Below, piece by piece: positions 24,197 to 36,352 of a stretch of DNA of 64,000 nucleotides. Source of the stretch: Chamaecrista fasciculata. Its lineage: Eukaryota > Streptophyta > Magnoliopsida > Fabales > Fabaceae. The notes below the pieces were generated by a model that saw only the letters and a list, made by a program, of their open reading frames with translations, had not been told where the DNA came from and did no database searches. The first letter of the stretch is position 1, and every line of letters starts with the position of its first letter. The DNA is taken from assembly GCA_003254925.1 (NCBI GenBank), contig QANZ01032026.1, positions 46,108 to 110,107 of the forward strand. The letters run 5' to 3'. Made by a program: the position numbers and the translations under genes.

Positions 24197-24567
24197 CTTT
24201 TTTATAGGTTAAAGTCTGTCCCATAACTTTTGTTTAGATTTCAATTTGGTCCTATAACTTTTTTGTTGCATTTTTTATCTCATATCTTTTGCTTAAGTTG
24301 AAGATTTGGTCCTGTGTTACACTTTTAGTCTCATATCTTTAGGTCAAGTTGCAGTATTAGTCTCATATCTTTTGATCAGATTGTAAAATTGATCTCTTAT
24401 CTTTGGGTCATATGCAGAATTAGTCTTCTATATTTTGGTCAGGTTAGATTGACGGTGGTAATTTTTGCAAAGATATGAAACTAATTCTGCAACCTAACCA
24501 AAAGATATGGGACCAAAAGTGCAACAAAAAAATTATGGAACCAAAAGTGCACTTTGAACTTTTTTAT
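24197..24567. mobile_element. Foldback element, ~90-120-bp inverted arms
   Basis: The left arm ('cccataac', 'tttggtcctataac', 'cttttgcttaagttg') is mirrored by the right arm ('caacctaaccaaaagatatggg', 'gcaacaaaaaaattatgg', 'accaaaagtgc'). The spacer repeats 'ctcatatctttnggtca' several times. There is no coding sequence. The consensus resembles the arm phrases of the next element, so the two are related. Confidence 0.6.
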
Positions 24568-24652
24568 AAATGTTTAAATATCCCTACATAATTAAAATGG
24601 ATTGATATATTTTTAAGATGATATTGATCTCTCGAGTAAGGTTACTTACTGA

Positions 24653-25691
24653 ACAAATATATATTTAAAAGTCTTATGTTAGCTTTCTTTGTGTTGCCTT
24701 AAAATATTAAGGCTTAAGTGCACTTTTGGTCCCATAACTATGACAAAGGTTTCATTTTGGTCCCATAACTTTTTTTGTTGCAATTTTGGTCCCATAACTA
24801 TGACAAAGGTTTCATTTTGGTCCCATAACTATGACAAAGGTTTCATTTTGGTCCCATAACTTTTTTTGTTGCAATTTTGATCTCATAACTTCTTAAAAGG
24901 TTCCATTGTTAGTCCCTTGGTGAATTCCATCCATATTTAGCCGTTAAGTATGACGTGGCATAGTGACTAGGATCATGATGTAGCAAAATAAGATAAAATG
25001 GACTGAAATAGGATCTATATGCAACATATTAAAACTTATCTATACCCAACCACAATATATACAAAGAGTGGTACTTCCTTTTCCTCGTCAGCCCAACGGG
25101 ACTTCCTCTTCCTCGTTCTGCTTCCCGATTTGCCGTCACCGCTGCTTTGATCGTTCGACTTTGGCTGAGGATCCCATCGACTTCGTCGGTGCCTTCTGCT
25201 TGAAGTCTCTTCTTCCCCACCAAATTGGTCCCTGTCAGTACCACTCTTTGTATATATGATGGTTGAGTATAGATAAGTTTTAATATGTTGCATATAGTTC
25301 CTATTTCAGTCCACTTCATCTTATTTTGCCACATCATGATCCTAGTTACTATGCCACGTCATACTTAACGGCTAAATATGGATGGAATTCACCAAGGGAC
25401 TAACGGTGGAACCTTTTTTGAGAAGTTATGGGACCAAAATTGCAACAAAAAAAGTTATGGGACTAAAATGAAACCTTTGTCATAGTTATGGGACCAAAAT
25501 TGTAACAAAAAAAGTTATGGTACCAAAATGAAACCTTTGTCATAGTTATGGGACCAAAATTGCAACAAAAAAAGTTATGGGACCAAAATGAAACCTTTGT
25601 CATAGTTATGGGGCCAAAAGTGCACTTAAGCCTTAATATTTTAACACAACACAAAGAAAGCTAACATAAGACTTTTAAATATATATTTGTT
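24653..25691. mobile_element. Long-arm foldback element (~420-bp inverted repeats)
   Basis: The left arm (24653-25075) and right arm (25238-25691) are near-complementary along their whole length: 'acaaatatatatttaaaag', 'aggcttaagtgcacttttgg', 'ccgttaagtatgacgtggca' and 'acaaagagtggtact' recur inverted. Each arm holds internal tandem copies of a 'TTGGTCCCATAACTATGAC' phrase, two to four per arm. The 162-bp loop is more GC-rich. No transposase and no clear target duplication were seen. An RNA crossing it would fold into a very long hairpin. Confidence 0.85.
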
Positions 25692-26571
25692 GAAATTTGT
25701 GCCAACAAAATTTATTAAATAAATATTAATATATAAATTTCGAAGGAATTTGAAGCTGGAGTTGAGTAGCCTTGTGAGAATAGATGCCTTAGGAGAGGGA
25801 TGAGAAATTGAGAATAAGATGATAGAACTCATAGAAGTTGAAGGGGAGGGACAACCTTCAGCATCGAGTAAGACAAGATAAGACGTTATGTATTGAAATT
25901 AATCATAGGGGAGGAAAAGGTGAGGAAAGTTGTTAAGGATATAATCTTTTAAATCGAGTCTTGTACGTGATTGCTGTAGTGACCCCACGTAGACCACAAG
26001 GGTTAAATGATCATAGATGACAAATTCAGAGTCATTATCAACATAGTTCTGATGCCAACACATGTGACTTGTTTCATAGTACCACTTCCTTTCCCACTAA
26101 CTCGCATTCACAAAAGTCGTGCCATATATGAGGACCTGCTACTCTATCACAGTAGTACTATACGTTATAGAGTAAATACAGCTTTTTTTATACAGCAATT
26201 TGGCTTTTCGTTTCGTCCCTTGCCTGTGTAAAATCAGCACTCATTTCTTCTGTGCTGCATATTCTAACCCGTGAACATGTCTTGCTTTACTTTTGTCAAC
26301 AATCCTTTCAGTGGCAAGAAATGTGCAAAAGAATAAAGCATTCTTGTCCACTTTTGTGCCATATATCCATTTCTTTCTTATTTATATCATTATTTGTCAG
26401 GAAAACTGGAATACATACTAACTTATTTAATATCTGCTTAATGTATCATAAACATCAAGCCTGGAGCCTGCAGCTATGGTGCATGTTTAATGTACCGAGT
26501 TCAATACTACATATTTAGATAACATAACCAAATTTAACTTTTACAGAACCTTTATGCAAAAGGATAGCTCA
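25692..26571. other. Intergenic, including probable ALDH7 3' region
   Basis: No supported gene. Short open frames here have no recognisable similarity. The 50-100 bases before 26572 are likely the 3' untranslated region of the minus-strand ALDH gene. Confidence 0.45.
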
Positions 26572-29500
26572 CTAGCCAAAGTTGATTCCCTGAGCCAATG
26601 GTAGTTCACTTCCATAGTTGATAGTACTGTCAATAACAGAAATTATCATGTCATCACAGAACATTTAAAAAAGAAAAAACATGCACAACTGAACTCATAA
26701 CAGAGGACCAATGACATCATGATAAATTTAACAATTACCAAGTTGAACGACGCATGTATTGCTTCCAGGAGTCACTCCCAGCTTCACGGCCACCACCAGT
26801 TGCCTTTTCTCCGCCAAAAGCACCGCCAATTTCAGCTCCATTTGTCGGTATGTTGACATTCACTATTCCACAATCACTGCCTAGTGGCCTGAATAGTGTT
26901 CATATACATGCAAAATAAATTATTTACACAACTAAAAATCCGCGAGAATCTTCAACAACATCAATTGTGGAGAATGAGATTTTGGTTAAGATTTTAGTGC
27001 CTAAGCCTAAGCCTAACTCACTGGTTTAGACATGTAGTTCGAGAGTATATATATAACCACAAACCAAAGAGACAAAGAAGTCTATCCGCACTTACCCAAT
27101 CCATCTGAATATGGCTTCAGGTCTTCTGGTAAAGATTGAACTACTCAATCCTTGAGGTACAGAATTGTTCAATGCAAATGCTTCTTCTAAAGTTTGAAAT
27201 TTCATGACGTATAAAACAGGACCAAACAATTCTTCCTTGACTACTGGAGCATCTGGAGATATCTCAACAATCGTAGGTTGAACAAAATTTCCTTCTGACT
27301 CTAAAACAGATCCCCCTGTTAGGATCTTACCTCCCTGATGATCAGAGTATCCAGTAAAAAACTCCACCAAAAAGCGAAAGTGACCAGAACCCATCTCAAG
27401 CAAAAGTTTGCGAAATATAGAGTAAAGCATAAGACGTTGGAAGACAAACGTACGTACCTGAGATTTTATGGTTGATATACCCTTTTGAAAATTTTCCACC
27501 GAAGAACGAGTATGTACGGGCCCAACTAGGGTCCCTTTCTCCAGGGGGTCCCCAATCTTGACTTGTTTATAGAGTCCAACTAGTTGATCCACTACATTTT
27601 GATAAATACTCTCATGAAGATACTGCAGTGCAAGAAAGTAAAATGATTAAAACCTTCATTACTTTGAACTAACCATTTCTGCACCTGTGATTGCATCAAA
27701 ATAATGAAATTCAAGTCTTTGATAGTTTATTACCAGTCTACGACAGGTTGTGCAACGCTGACCAGCTGTACCTACAGCTGCGAACAAAATAGAGCGCACA
27801 GCCAGTTTGATGTCTGCATCATCCATGACTATAATTGCATTGTTACCACTTAACTCAAGTAAGCATTTTCCAAACCTCTCATGGACTGTTTTCTGGACCA
27901 TCAAGCCCACCTGTAGTATGGAATTCATCATAATCAGCTCAACCGCACAGATTGTAATCCATAAATCACACTGAACTTGGTAAGCATTTAGCATATCTCT
28001 GCACGATGTCACGTATTCAATTTCTCATTATCTTCCTGATGGAGATGGGGGATGAGAGTCACATATATGACTACATGGTAGGTTACACAAGTATAGTTTC
28101 ACTGGAAGATACTAAGTTTTATGATCAGAAGTCATATTTTGAGCACCACTAGGACTAAAAAACTGGAGATGATACTTTATAATTATATTATATAGGCAAC
28201 TGAAATGAGCATCATCCAAGTGGAAAAATATACGTGGAGTGGAAACTATATTGCACGATTAATCAGCTTGATCATGTACCCTGGAGAAAACATTATGTAC
28301 AAGGAACGAAGAATGTGAATGAAATACCTTTGTACTTCCAGTAAATGAAACCAGGGTAATGCGTGTGTCTTTTGCTATTGCTTGACCAATTTCAGCACCT
28401 CCACAGAAAGAAGTGAATATAGCACTAGGTAATTTGTTCTTCTCAAGAACTTCAGCTATCAGCTTTGTTATAGCAATGGTTATTAACGGAGTTGTTGGAG
28501 CACCCTTCCTTCGATTCATAAAAAAATTATAGTGACAATGGCACAAATTTCAATAAACACCTTAAAGGTAGAAGCTGACAACATTGCACCAAAGTTCAGA
28601 TAGATTTTTCATAGGGTATATAAACCAGTTCATCAGCAAGATAATACAAGTATCTCAATGCCTTTCTGATAGGTTGACCTTCTTGTTCATGGAATATGAT
28701 ACTAGGACGTGTAATTATTTGAATGGTTGACTATCCTATCTGTGCTACCGAGGTGGGGAAATAGAGCACAACAGATAAAAATACCCATTATGCAACTTTT
28801 ACAAACATAAATTAGAACCCAAATATCCCACTTGAAACAAGATACAAGATATCCAGAAGTATAACTAATAACTGCAGCCATTATTTTCCTGACTAAATTA
28901 CATCAGTTGATGCTGATAAATTATATACAACCACTCATACAACATGAGTCCAAACAATTTTGAGAAAGAAAAGTTGAAAATATAGCAACAATTGATATGC
29001 ATGACATAAAAGCAGACAGCACCAGGGTATGATCAGAGGTTTTCCCATAGGATCTCCAGAGTCAGATTAGTAGACTTACCACACAACACAATTTCCGCAG
29101 ACTAATGCATTGCAGGCATTCCAACCTAAGGCACACAATAAGGGGGGAATAAAAAAATTGTTACAAGCATAAAAAATTCTTCAAAACATAGTTCCGTATG
29201 ATGCTGAACTACAGTCAAGTACAGATTTAATTAAAGAAAATAAAAACTTCCAATATGAAAATAATTCCAGCACGCATGCATTTATGCAAAATTGGCACTA
29301 TAATGGCAGCAGTAGGTGTAGTTTCAATTGAAAATCCAAATTTGCAATCTTAGTTCAAAAGTGTATTATATGAAAGGTAAATTGAAAACAAGTTAAAATA
29401 TATCTGAGAAGGGAATACTGAAGTTTATTTGAGAACACTGAAAAGGGCAGAGATGTGATGCAGTTGAATAAAGGTGGTCACGAATAAGCTAATATTCAAG

Positions 29501-31130
29501 CTTATGGATGAAGATCAATCCTAAATAAATGTATTGGGCTTTCAGGTGAAATTTTAAAAGCATATTTCAGGAATTGAATGACCAGGATGACACAAATTAA
29601 CATTCCCAAGCTATACGTAATAATAAACTAGTACCCTAGGAAATTAATAGTATTATAATATACACTGAAAGCTCATTCATAATCTTAGAGAAAGCATACC
29701 TAAAACAGCACATGGAAAGTTGAAAGCAGTAATAACACCAACGATTCCAAGAGGGTTCCACACCTGTGGTGTAAAATTTCGTGCACTATAGTGAGTAATT
29801 ATATCTCCCACAGTAAAACGGAAAAGACATGGGTAATTAATCATAATCTTGATACTGCACCTCCAACATCGCATGATCTGGACCTGTAAAGAAACATGTA
29901 GAGGAAAATATAAGTTAATAACTCAAAGCAGAAAACCATGAAGAAAAATTAGCTTCAAAACCAAAGTCTAACTCTATCTACAGATTATTTGGGGGAAAAA
30001 AGCTAATAAACCACAAAGTTAAAATATATTTATTAATCTTACGTTCTGATGGTATAATTGATCCATTCAGTTGTCGGCTTAGCCCAACAGCATAATCACA
30101 CATATCAATGATTTCCTGAAACAAATAGCACAAACAGTTAGAAATTTATGTTATCTACGTAAATGATACATCTCTCATACAAAATATAGCAGAATCAAGA
30201 TTTCAGCATATCAAATATAAGTAAATTCTCTTACTTGAACTTCCCCTATTCCTTCTGGAAGTATTTTTCCCATCTCAAGCGACACCAGCCTACCCAGCGG
30301 ATCCAACTTGGCCCTTAATGCATCACCAATCTGCCTTACTATCTCACCTCTCTTTGGTGCAGGTACCTTCAGGAAGATTGTTTTGTTTTCAAGAGCAGGT
30401 AAATGCAAAACTTCAACTGCACAGTTTAATTAACAAATTATAAAAGCAAATAGAATTACAAACTCACGGTCATCCAAATCTTAGCTGCTTCGCTGCAAGC
30501 ACGCAATCCCTCCTCATAATCTTCCACAGTTGATTCCGTCACTTTAGCGATAGTCTAGTTTCAAATTCACAAAATTATTTATATGAAGAGGAAAGCAGTA
30601 GAACGCAGAAAGCGTGACAAAAATTGTGCAGGTATTATACGGTAGTTTATGCAATGAAGCTCCTTTGAGATTTACTTTCGTCAAATAGCTAGGGTAAAAA
30701 CCAGTTTCTTCTCCGTCCCCACATCCAAAGAAAAATGTTTGCTGAAAATAATTGGTTTATTCGTTTATACTTATTCCGACAGAAAAAGGGTGATCAAAAT
30801 TTTGAGAAGTCACACGAACTATAGAATTCAACAAACCAGCCCCAATCCTCAAAACATGAAGATTTAGTTACACCTAAAAAAAATAAGAGAAGTATTGCAT
30901 GGAGCAGTAGGACCCAATTTTGTTCGAAGATATTTGTCAGCAAGAAAATAAACAATAATGATCACGGTCGCGATCACCATCGTCAAAAGTTAAACCTGAT
31001 TGTTCGAAGGATTCACGGAATTGACAGATGAACCACTGGCCTTCCATTTGCCATCTATGAAACCGCCAAAGTTGCTGGAATCCAGACCGATCTCCTTCAG
31101 AAAGCCGTAATCACTCTTATCGGAACCCAT
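26572..31130 (-). CDS. ALDH7B4: Aldehyde dehydrogenase family 7 member B (antiquitin/alpha-aminoadipic semialdehyde dehydrogenase)
   Basis: Thirteen exons keep phase: 30996-31130, 30468-30554, 30235-30366, 30043-30115, 29861-29883, 29700-29763, 29080-29125, 28328-28508, 27734-27910, 27458-27622, 27096-27334, 26739-26888 and 26572-26626. The 508 codons equal the usual plant ALDH7 length. Diagnostic blocks are [27 protein letters not shown] (NAD-binding loop), LLELSGNNA (general-base Glu), [13 protein letters not shown] (catalytic Cys), [13 protein letters not shown], and the C-terminal [19 protein letters not shown]. The enzyme oxidises reactive aldehydes, including alpha-aminoadipic semialdehyde from lysine breakdown, with NAD+. 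Plant ALDH7B is cytosolic and induced by drought, salt and ABA. The fifth exon is only 23 nt. A likely non-coding leader lies upstream, toward 31380. The family is certain; the symbol follows the Arabidopsis orthologue. Confidence 0.96.
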
Positions 31131-31379
31131 TTTCCTGCGAACAACCACCCAGACTAAGGAAGAGAATCGATTGGGAAATCAAATGAAACCAAAAAGAACC
31201 AAAAAAAAAAAAAGAGAAATAAAATCAGAGCAAAATAATGGTGCTTACAGACGCTAGACTAGCTGAAAAAGAAATTGAGAAAACAAACAAGATGAGAAAG
31301 TATTGAGTACTGGAATTGAGTTACTTACTGGCAGTGATATAGCTAAAGCGAGAAGATGAAGACAGTAATGTATGGGTAG

Positions 31380-32144
31380 AGCGAACTGATAATTGCGAAA
31401 AATGTAGTCATACGTGGCCGTGACGAAAAAGATTGTCGTGACTCGATTTCATATGACACATAAGGAAGCTGGAAGCTACTCGTCACTCGAGTATGATGAA
31501 TTTAGGTTAGCATTCTTATTTTGTTCCATTATCTTTACTTTAAAATTCATTTTGGTCCATGATCTTTTAAAAAATTCAAATTGGTCTATTATTTATATAA
31601 CTTTGATTCAAATTAGTCATCTCGTAAGTTGTTTCATTTTTTTTTTTATGATATATTGATATGGCACTTGACTTGACATTTCTCTCATATATATATACTT
31701 GTTTCTTTTCTACTTATGTATAGCATTTTTGAATGGCATAAACTTTGTTTCGGAAATAGTAGATATACAAACTTCACCTATGATGAAATATAATGCTTTC
31801 TTTCTCTACTATTTCTTTTTTTCAAAAAGTTATATCATCTAAAAATGTCACGTACGAGAGGAAAAAAGATAAGTACAAGAGAAAAAAAAAAAGTGAGATC
31901 TAGTATCACACCATAAAAAAAATAAAAAAACTGAAACTTAATAATATGACCATTTTGATCCAAGCAGCATAAAAAATAGATTAATTTGAATTTTCTAAGA
32001 AATAATAAACATTAGACCAAGATTTTAGTGATGACATGTTTTAGACTTCTAGTAATGAAATCGCATCTATAAAGAAATATGAAAAAAAATGTGTGAAGCA
32101 AATTAGTGAATTGTGCCACAAAAAGAGAGTTCATAGTTGATAAG
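31380..32144. other. Gene-free interval upstream of ALDH7
   Basis: AT-rich sequence with no gene seen. The part nearest 31130-31400 would hold the ALDH7 promoter, but no specific element was convincing. Confidence 0.45.
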
Positions 32145-32943
32145 TAGAGGTGGCAAATAGTTGGGTTGGGTTGGATTGGTTTTGGGTTGTGCCGTAAGTG
32201 GTTAGGTCATGAATGGGTTAATGACCCATTTATATTTTTTAAATGGTTCATGGGTGGGTTATGACCCATAAAATTAAGGGATGACCCATAAATATTTATA
32301 TTATTTAATTTATAAATTAATAAATTAAAATAATTTATAAATAGTATTCTTTTTTCAAATTTTGGACTGATTTTCAAATTAAAATAATTTATAAATAGTC
32401 CTCAAATATCATGATCTAGGGATTTTTTTGTAAATTTTGAAAATATTTAGGGTCATTATGTAATTTTTGCAAAAATTTGCAAAATTCATCTTCCTTCCTA
32501 TGAACTTACAGTTTGGTGGGACTAAAATGCACTTTTTTCCAAATTTAGGACTAATATGTAATTTTATCCTTTTTCCCATATTTTTCAAAATTACAATTTT
32601 GGTCCAAATGTTTTTTATAATTTTCATTTTAGTCCTCAAATATTATGATTTGGGACTTTTTTGTAAATTTTGAATTTTTTTGGGAGGCATTTTGTAATTT
32701 TTGCAAAAAATTATGAAATTGCATATTCACCCCCTTCATGAAACAACGTAGTTTTGATACAAATTTGGGTTGGGTTGGGTAACCCATGGGTTTTACCCAA
32801 TCCAGGTTTTACCCAACCCAACCCAATATTAATGGGTCAATTTTTGGACCCAACCCATCTTGACCCATTATCTAAATGGGTTGGTTAATTTTGTGGTTGG
32901 GTTGGTTGGGTTGATGGGTAATGGATTGAGATTGTCGCCTCTA
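32145..32943. mobile_element. hAT-like non-autonomous element
   Basis: The left end TAGAGGTGGCAA resembles plant hAT termini and is mirrored by TTGTCGCCTCTA at the right end. Subterminal GGGTTGGGT/ACCCAACCC repeats occur in both orientations, as in hAT non-autonomous elements. The interior holds a ~234-bp tandem repeat ('tagtcctcaaatat' at ~32397 and ~32631). The flanks GATAAG and TTATCA are inverted, not direct, so the true end or target duplication is uncertain. No transposase. Confidence 0.65.
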
Positions 32944-33354
32944 TTATCAGTATTAGAACCAAAAAACAAGTTTCATACCCCAAATTCCAATAATCAATAT
33001 TCTCCTCAGGATGTTGTATGTTTTTTGGCCAGCTTTCAACCCACTAAATGGTGAATTATGATACAATTAAGTATTAATCATTAGCTATAGATCCACAAAA
33101 ACATGAAGACAAATACTTAATCATCCAAAAAAATCACCAATATACTATATTATCATACTGGACTAGAGAATTCTGGCCAATAAAAAATATCGAACTAGAG
33201 AATGGGCAGCCATATATGGAAATATCCTCCATGAGATTTGGTTGTCACAATGTAGTACCGGTACAATAATTTGTGAATTACATATAATTTTTTTTTTTCA
33301 TTTTATGCATTTTTTATTAAGTTCTACTGTTCAGTCTCAGTAATATTATATTTA

Positions 33355-33560
33355 GGGTAAAATGTACTTGGTACCCCGTGGTTAAGACCGAATCTATTTT
33401 GGTACTCTGAAAGACAAAATTTGACACTTTGATATCCTGAGGTTTGCGCCGTTAGTACTTTGATACTATGTGGTCATTTTCCGTCAATATTTAACAAAAA
33501 GAGCTGAAGTGGCTCAACCTTAGCCGTTAATTGATACTACATCTTATCCGTTAGTTTCTA
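33355..33560. mobile_element. Half copy of the 4594-type MITE
   Basis: It contains 'TTAGGGTAAAATGTACTTGGTACC', 'tttggtactctg', 'gacactttgatatcctg' and 'actttgatactatgtgg', matching one arm of 4594-5019. No complementary arm was found nearby, so it is truncated. Confidence 0.55.
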
Positions 33561-34208
33561 TTGCAGCTTAAACCATATTTTACTCCTCAATAAGATTTCT
33601 TTTATGTGTTTAGGTTCTCTCCCTTCGGTAAAACGAATCAAAACACAACAAACTAAAAAAAAATTAATGGATTTTTCTACAATTTCATTCCAAGAATTAG
33701 AAAATTATTTAAAAAGTGTTCCGGGAACAAGTAAGTTCATCTTGGAGGTCTAGAGCAAAACAAAATAAATTGAGTAAAATAATAACCAATATTAAGAATA
33801 ACAATATTAGAGCAAATATTAGGAAACAGTCCCTAAGATGATCTTAATAGGAAAAAAGTCAAGCACTTAAGTAAAAAATGGGTAAAACAAAAGAACTTAA
33901 AGTATAGTAAAACAAAATATGTTCTAAAGAGCTCAAAGAAAACAGTAATTCTCTTTAACATTTCAAACTAAAAGGAAAGAGGGTGTTGCTTCTACCACAT
34001 AAAATATGTCTCTCTCTCTCTCGTATACGTCTTGTCTTTCTTCTCTCCTTTTGCTTTATGATCTCTCTTAACCAAGCTTTCTCTTTAGCTCCTCCTATAT
34101 GTTATGCCTTATGCGTGTCTCCCTCTCTATCTTCCCTCATATCTATCTCCCAATATCTCCTCCCTAAACTCTCTCCCCTCTCCCACGGTTAGCTCACATA
34201 TATATATA
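33561..34208. other. Gene-free interval with a CT-rich block
   Basis: A CT-rich tract (about 34000-34190) produces a short open frame without coding character. No gene seen. Confidence 0.5.
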
Positions 34209-34571
34209 CTAGGGGCTTGGCGTGCCCTAACGGGCACGCCAATATGCATGTAACGTTTGAATTGATTTAAAGTTGAAGATTATATTAAATTTTTATATTG
34301 ATAAAAGAGTAAGTTTGGGACCAATTTGAGAAATTATAAAATATTTAGGACCAATTTGAAATTACCTCATATAGGGAGAGTAAGTGGGGAGAGAGTGGTG
34401 GCATTTTTAATTTTTAATTGTTTTTTGTATTTTTTTAATTCATTTATTTTTTTAAAGAAGTGGGGAGAGTGAGTGGGAGAGAGAGTGGGTGATTTTTGTT
34501 TTCTTTTTTAATTTTTTAATTCACTATTTTTGACCAACCATAAGAGGTGGAGCCATATAATATAGTATAGA
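34209..34571 (-). mobile_element. Short non-autonomous Helitron
   Basis: On the minus strand it starts TCTATACTATATTATATGGC and ends with the hairpin GGCGTGCCCGTTAGGGCACGCC followed by AAGCCCCTAG. The flanking bases on that strand are A before TC and T after CTAG, the expected A|T insertion site without target duplication. It is 363 bp with no coding capacity. It shares termini with 45822-46161. Confidence 0.9.
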
Positions 34572-35514
34572 TATATAGACTTGCTACTAATCAATTGCCC
34601 TTAGTATGTAATTATATGCCTTATAACCATGCACTTTTCACCTCCTCTATATTTATATTGCATTATGTGCCTTTAACTACATTCATTTGCCACTAAAACT
34701 CACCAAACGGCCATATGTCATCATCATACCATATTAATGCATATTAATTCATAATGAGTTAATGACTCATTATATCTCATAACTTTCTATATAATTATCG
34801 TGAGAAGGAGAAAAAGGTGAGGGGATATGACATGTAGACTAAAATAACACTTTGGTCCTTAGCTAGCTTACTTCCTTTCACAATAATCCCTATTTATATT
34901 TACTATAATAAGGCTAAAGGATGGCGGGTTTGAGCTCAATAGAACAACACTATATTTACTAAAGATAAGTCCTTACCTTACTTACTCAAAATGATCGTGA
35001 CTAAACACGAAGGAGCCTTTACTTCAATCCTTCACAACATTCTCAACCTTGTCTCCAAGTGAGGATGTTGCGGATACCTTGCCTCTTATATTAATTAATT
35101 AACTATAAAAATATAGCCATGTACGAACAAAAAGAAATTGCAAAAAGATCCTTAGAGTTTTGATGAATCAAAATCTTCCCTTTCTCATAAAATTTCTCTC
35201 AACCAAGTCCTTAATTAATTAGAGATTGAACTCAAATGTTTGTCATCTTTATCATATTGGTCCTTTGGTCAATTTTATTCTTTCACTAACTTTTTTTAAT
35301 AAATTAAAAATATATTGCATACTGTTTTTCTTTGAGTTTCTTTTTCTATTAATTTTATATTACATATTATTAGTATGGACAAAATTTACTAAAAAAAGAA
35401 TGAAGACAAAATTAACGATTAGTATAAAATTTAGTGACCAAATTACTGCTTTGCCAAAATAAAAAGAGGAACCGAATAAGTAAAAAGTTGTCTTTCCATT
35501 AAGGAATAAATAAA
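34572..35514. other. Gene-free interval with a decayed MITE fragment
   Basis: About 35257-35450 resembles the interior of the element at 46847-47345 ('ctaacttnttttaataaatta', 'gagtttctttttctattaatttta'). Otherwise no feature. Confidence 0.5.
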
Positions 35515-36352
35515 TCTATTCTCTAAGATATAATAAGGAGAAGCAAGCCTCAAATCATGCCACATGGCTCCTACGTGGCATAGAGCCAACCATCGAATTT
35601 GGAAATACTAATGCGTGTCCATGATTTGTCTCCTACATGGCATATTGGAAACCACTAATTGCATGGCACGTGGAATTTAGCTCAAAATTAAATACGTATT
35701 TCCATGTGGAAATTATAAAACTAAATTAAATGTGCCATTAATTTTGGCTCTGGATAATAGATTGATTGACAAAATTGTTAATTGATTCAATTTATAGTAA
35801 TCCTAAAAGCATTATTGCAAATCACAGCCATGATTTTGGGATTTGAGTATCATAGACTAATAACCATATATAGGGTTTAAGAACTATATCTCGACCAATT
35901 TTAGGATTGTTCTTTCATGAAATAATCATAGTTGATTCCATTTATAGTAATCCTAAAGGCATGATTGGAAATCACACCAATTTCATAGGCGTTATTTATC
36001 CTAGAATTTTAAGCATGTTATTTCACAAGCTTATCATCATTATGAAATTATTTTTTGGGATTATCTGTAATTAGTTTAAATAATAATAATTTATATACTT
36101 TGATATACTACAATTGCTAAATATGGAAATGCAATTTTCGTTATTTATATGGTATCTCTAAATCATCATTTACATAATTCTATGATCATAATGGGTTACA
36201 AATTACAATTTGTAATCAATTACGTGAGTAATTCCATTTTAAAAAAAATGGTACCACTCCAACCTAATTCTATATATTGACGAGATAGTTAGAAACCGTA
36301 CCAATTGAGTTTTGATCAATCATTGCTACATTATATTCGTGAACGTGGAAAG

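Noticed and set aside
25029..25337. ~100-codon frames in the loop of the large palindrome
   Set aside because: They cross both arms of the inverted repeat and show no motif; treated as transposon sequence.
24710..25640. Repeated ~20-bp phrases as a CRISPR-like array
   Set aside because: The repeats belong to inverted transposon arms in a plant nuclear genome; spacers are not unique and of constant size.
33983..34192. 69-codon frame resembling a signal peptide
   Set aside because: It is a CT-rich low-complexity tract; Leu/Ser/Pro bias follows from composition alone.
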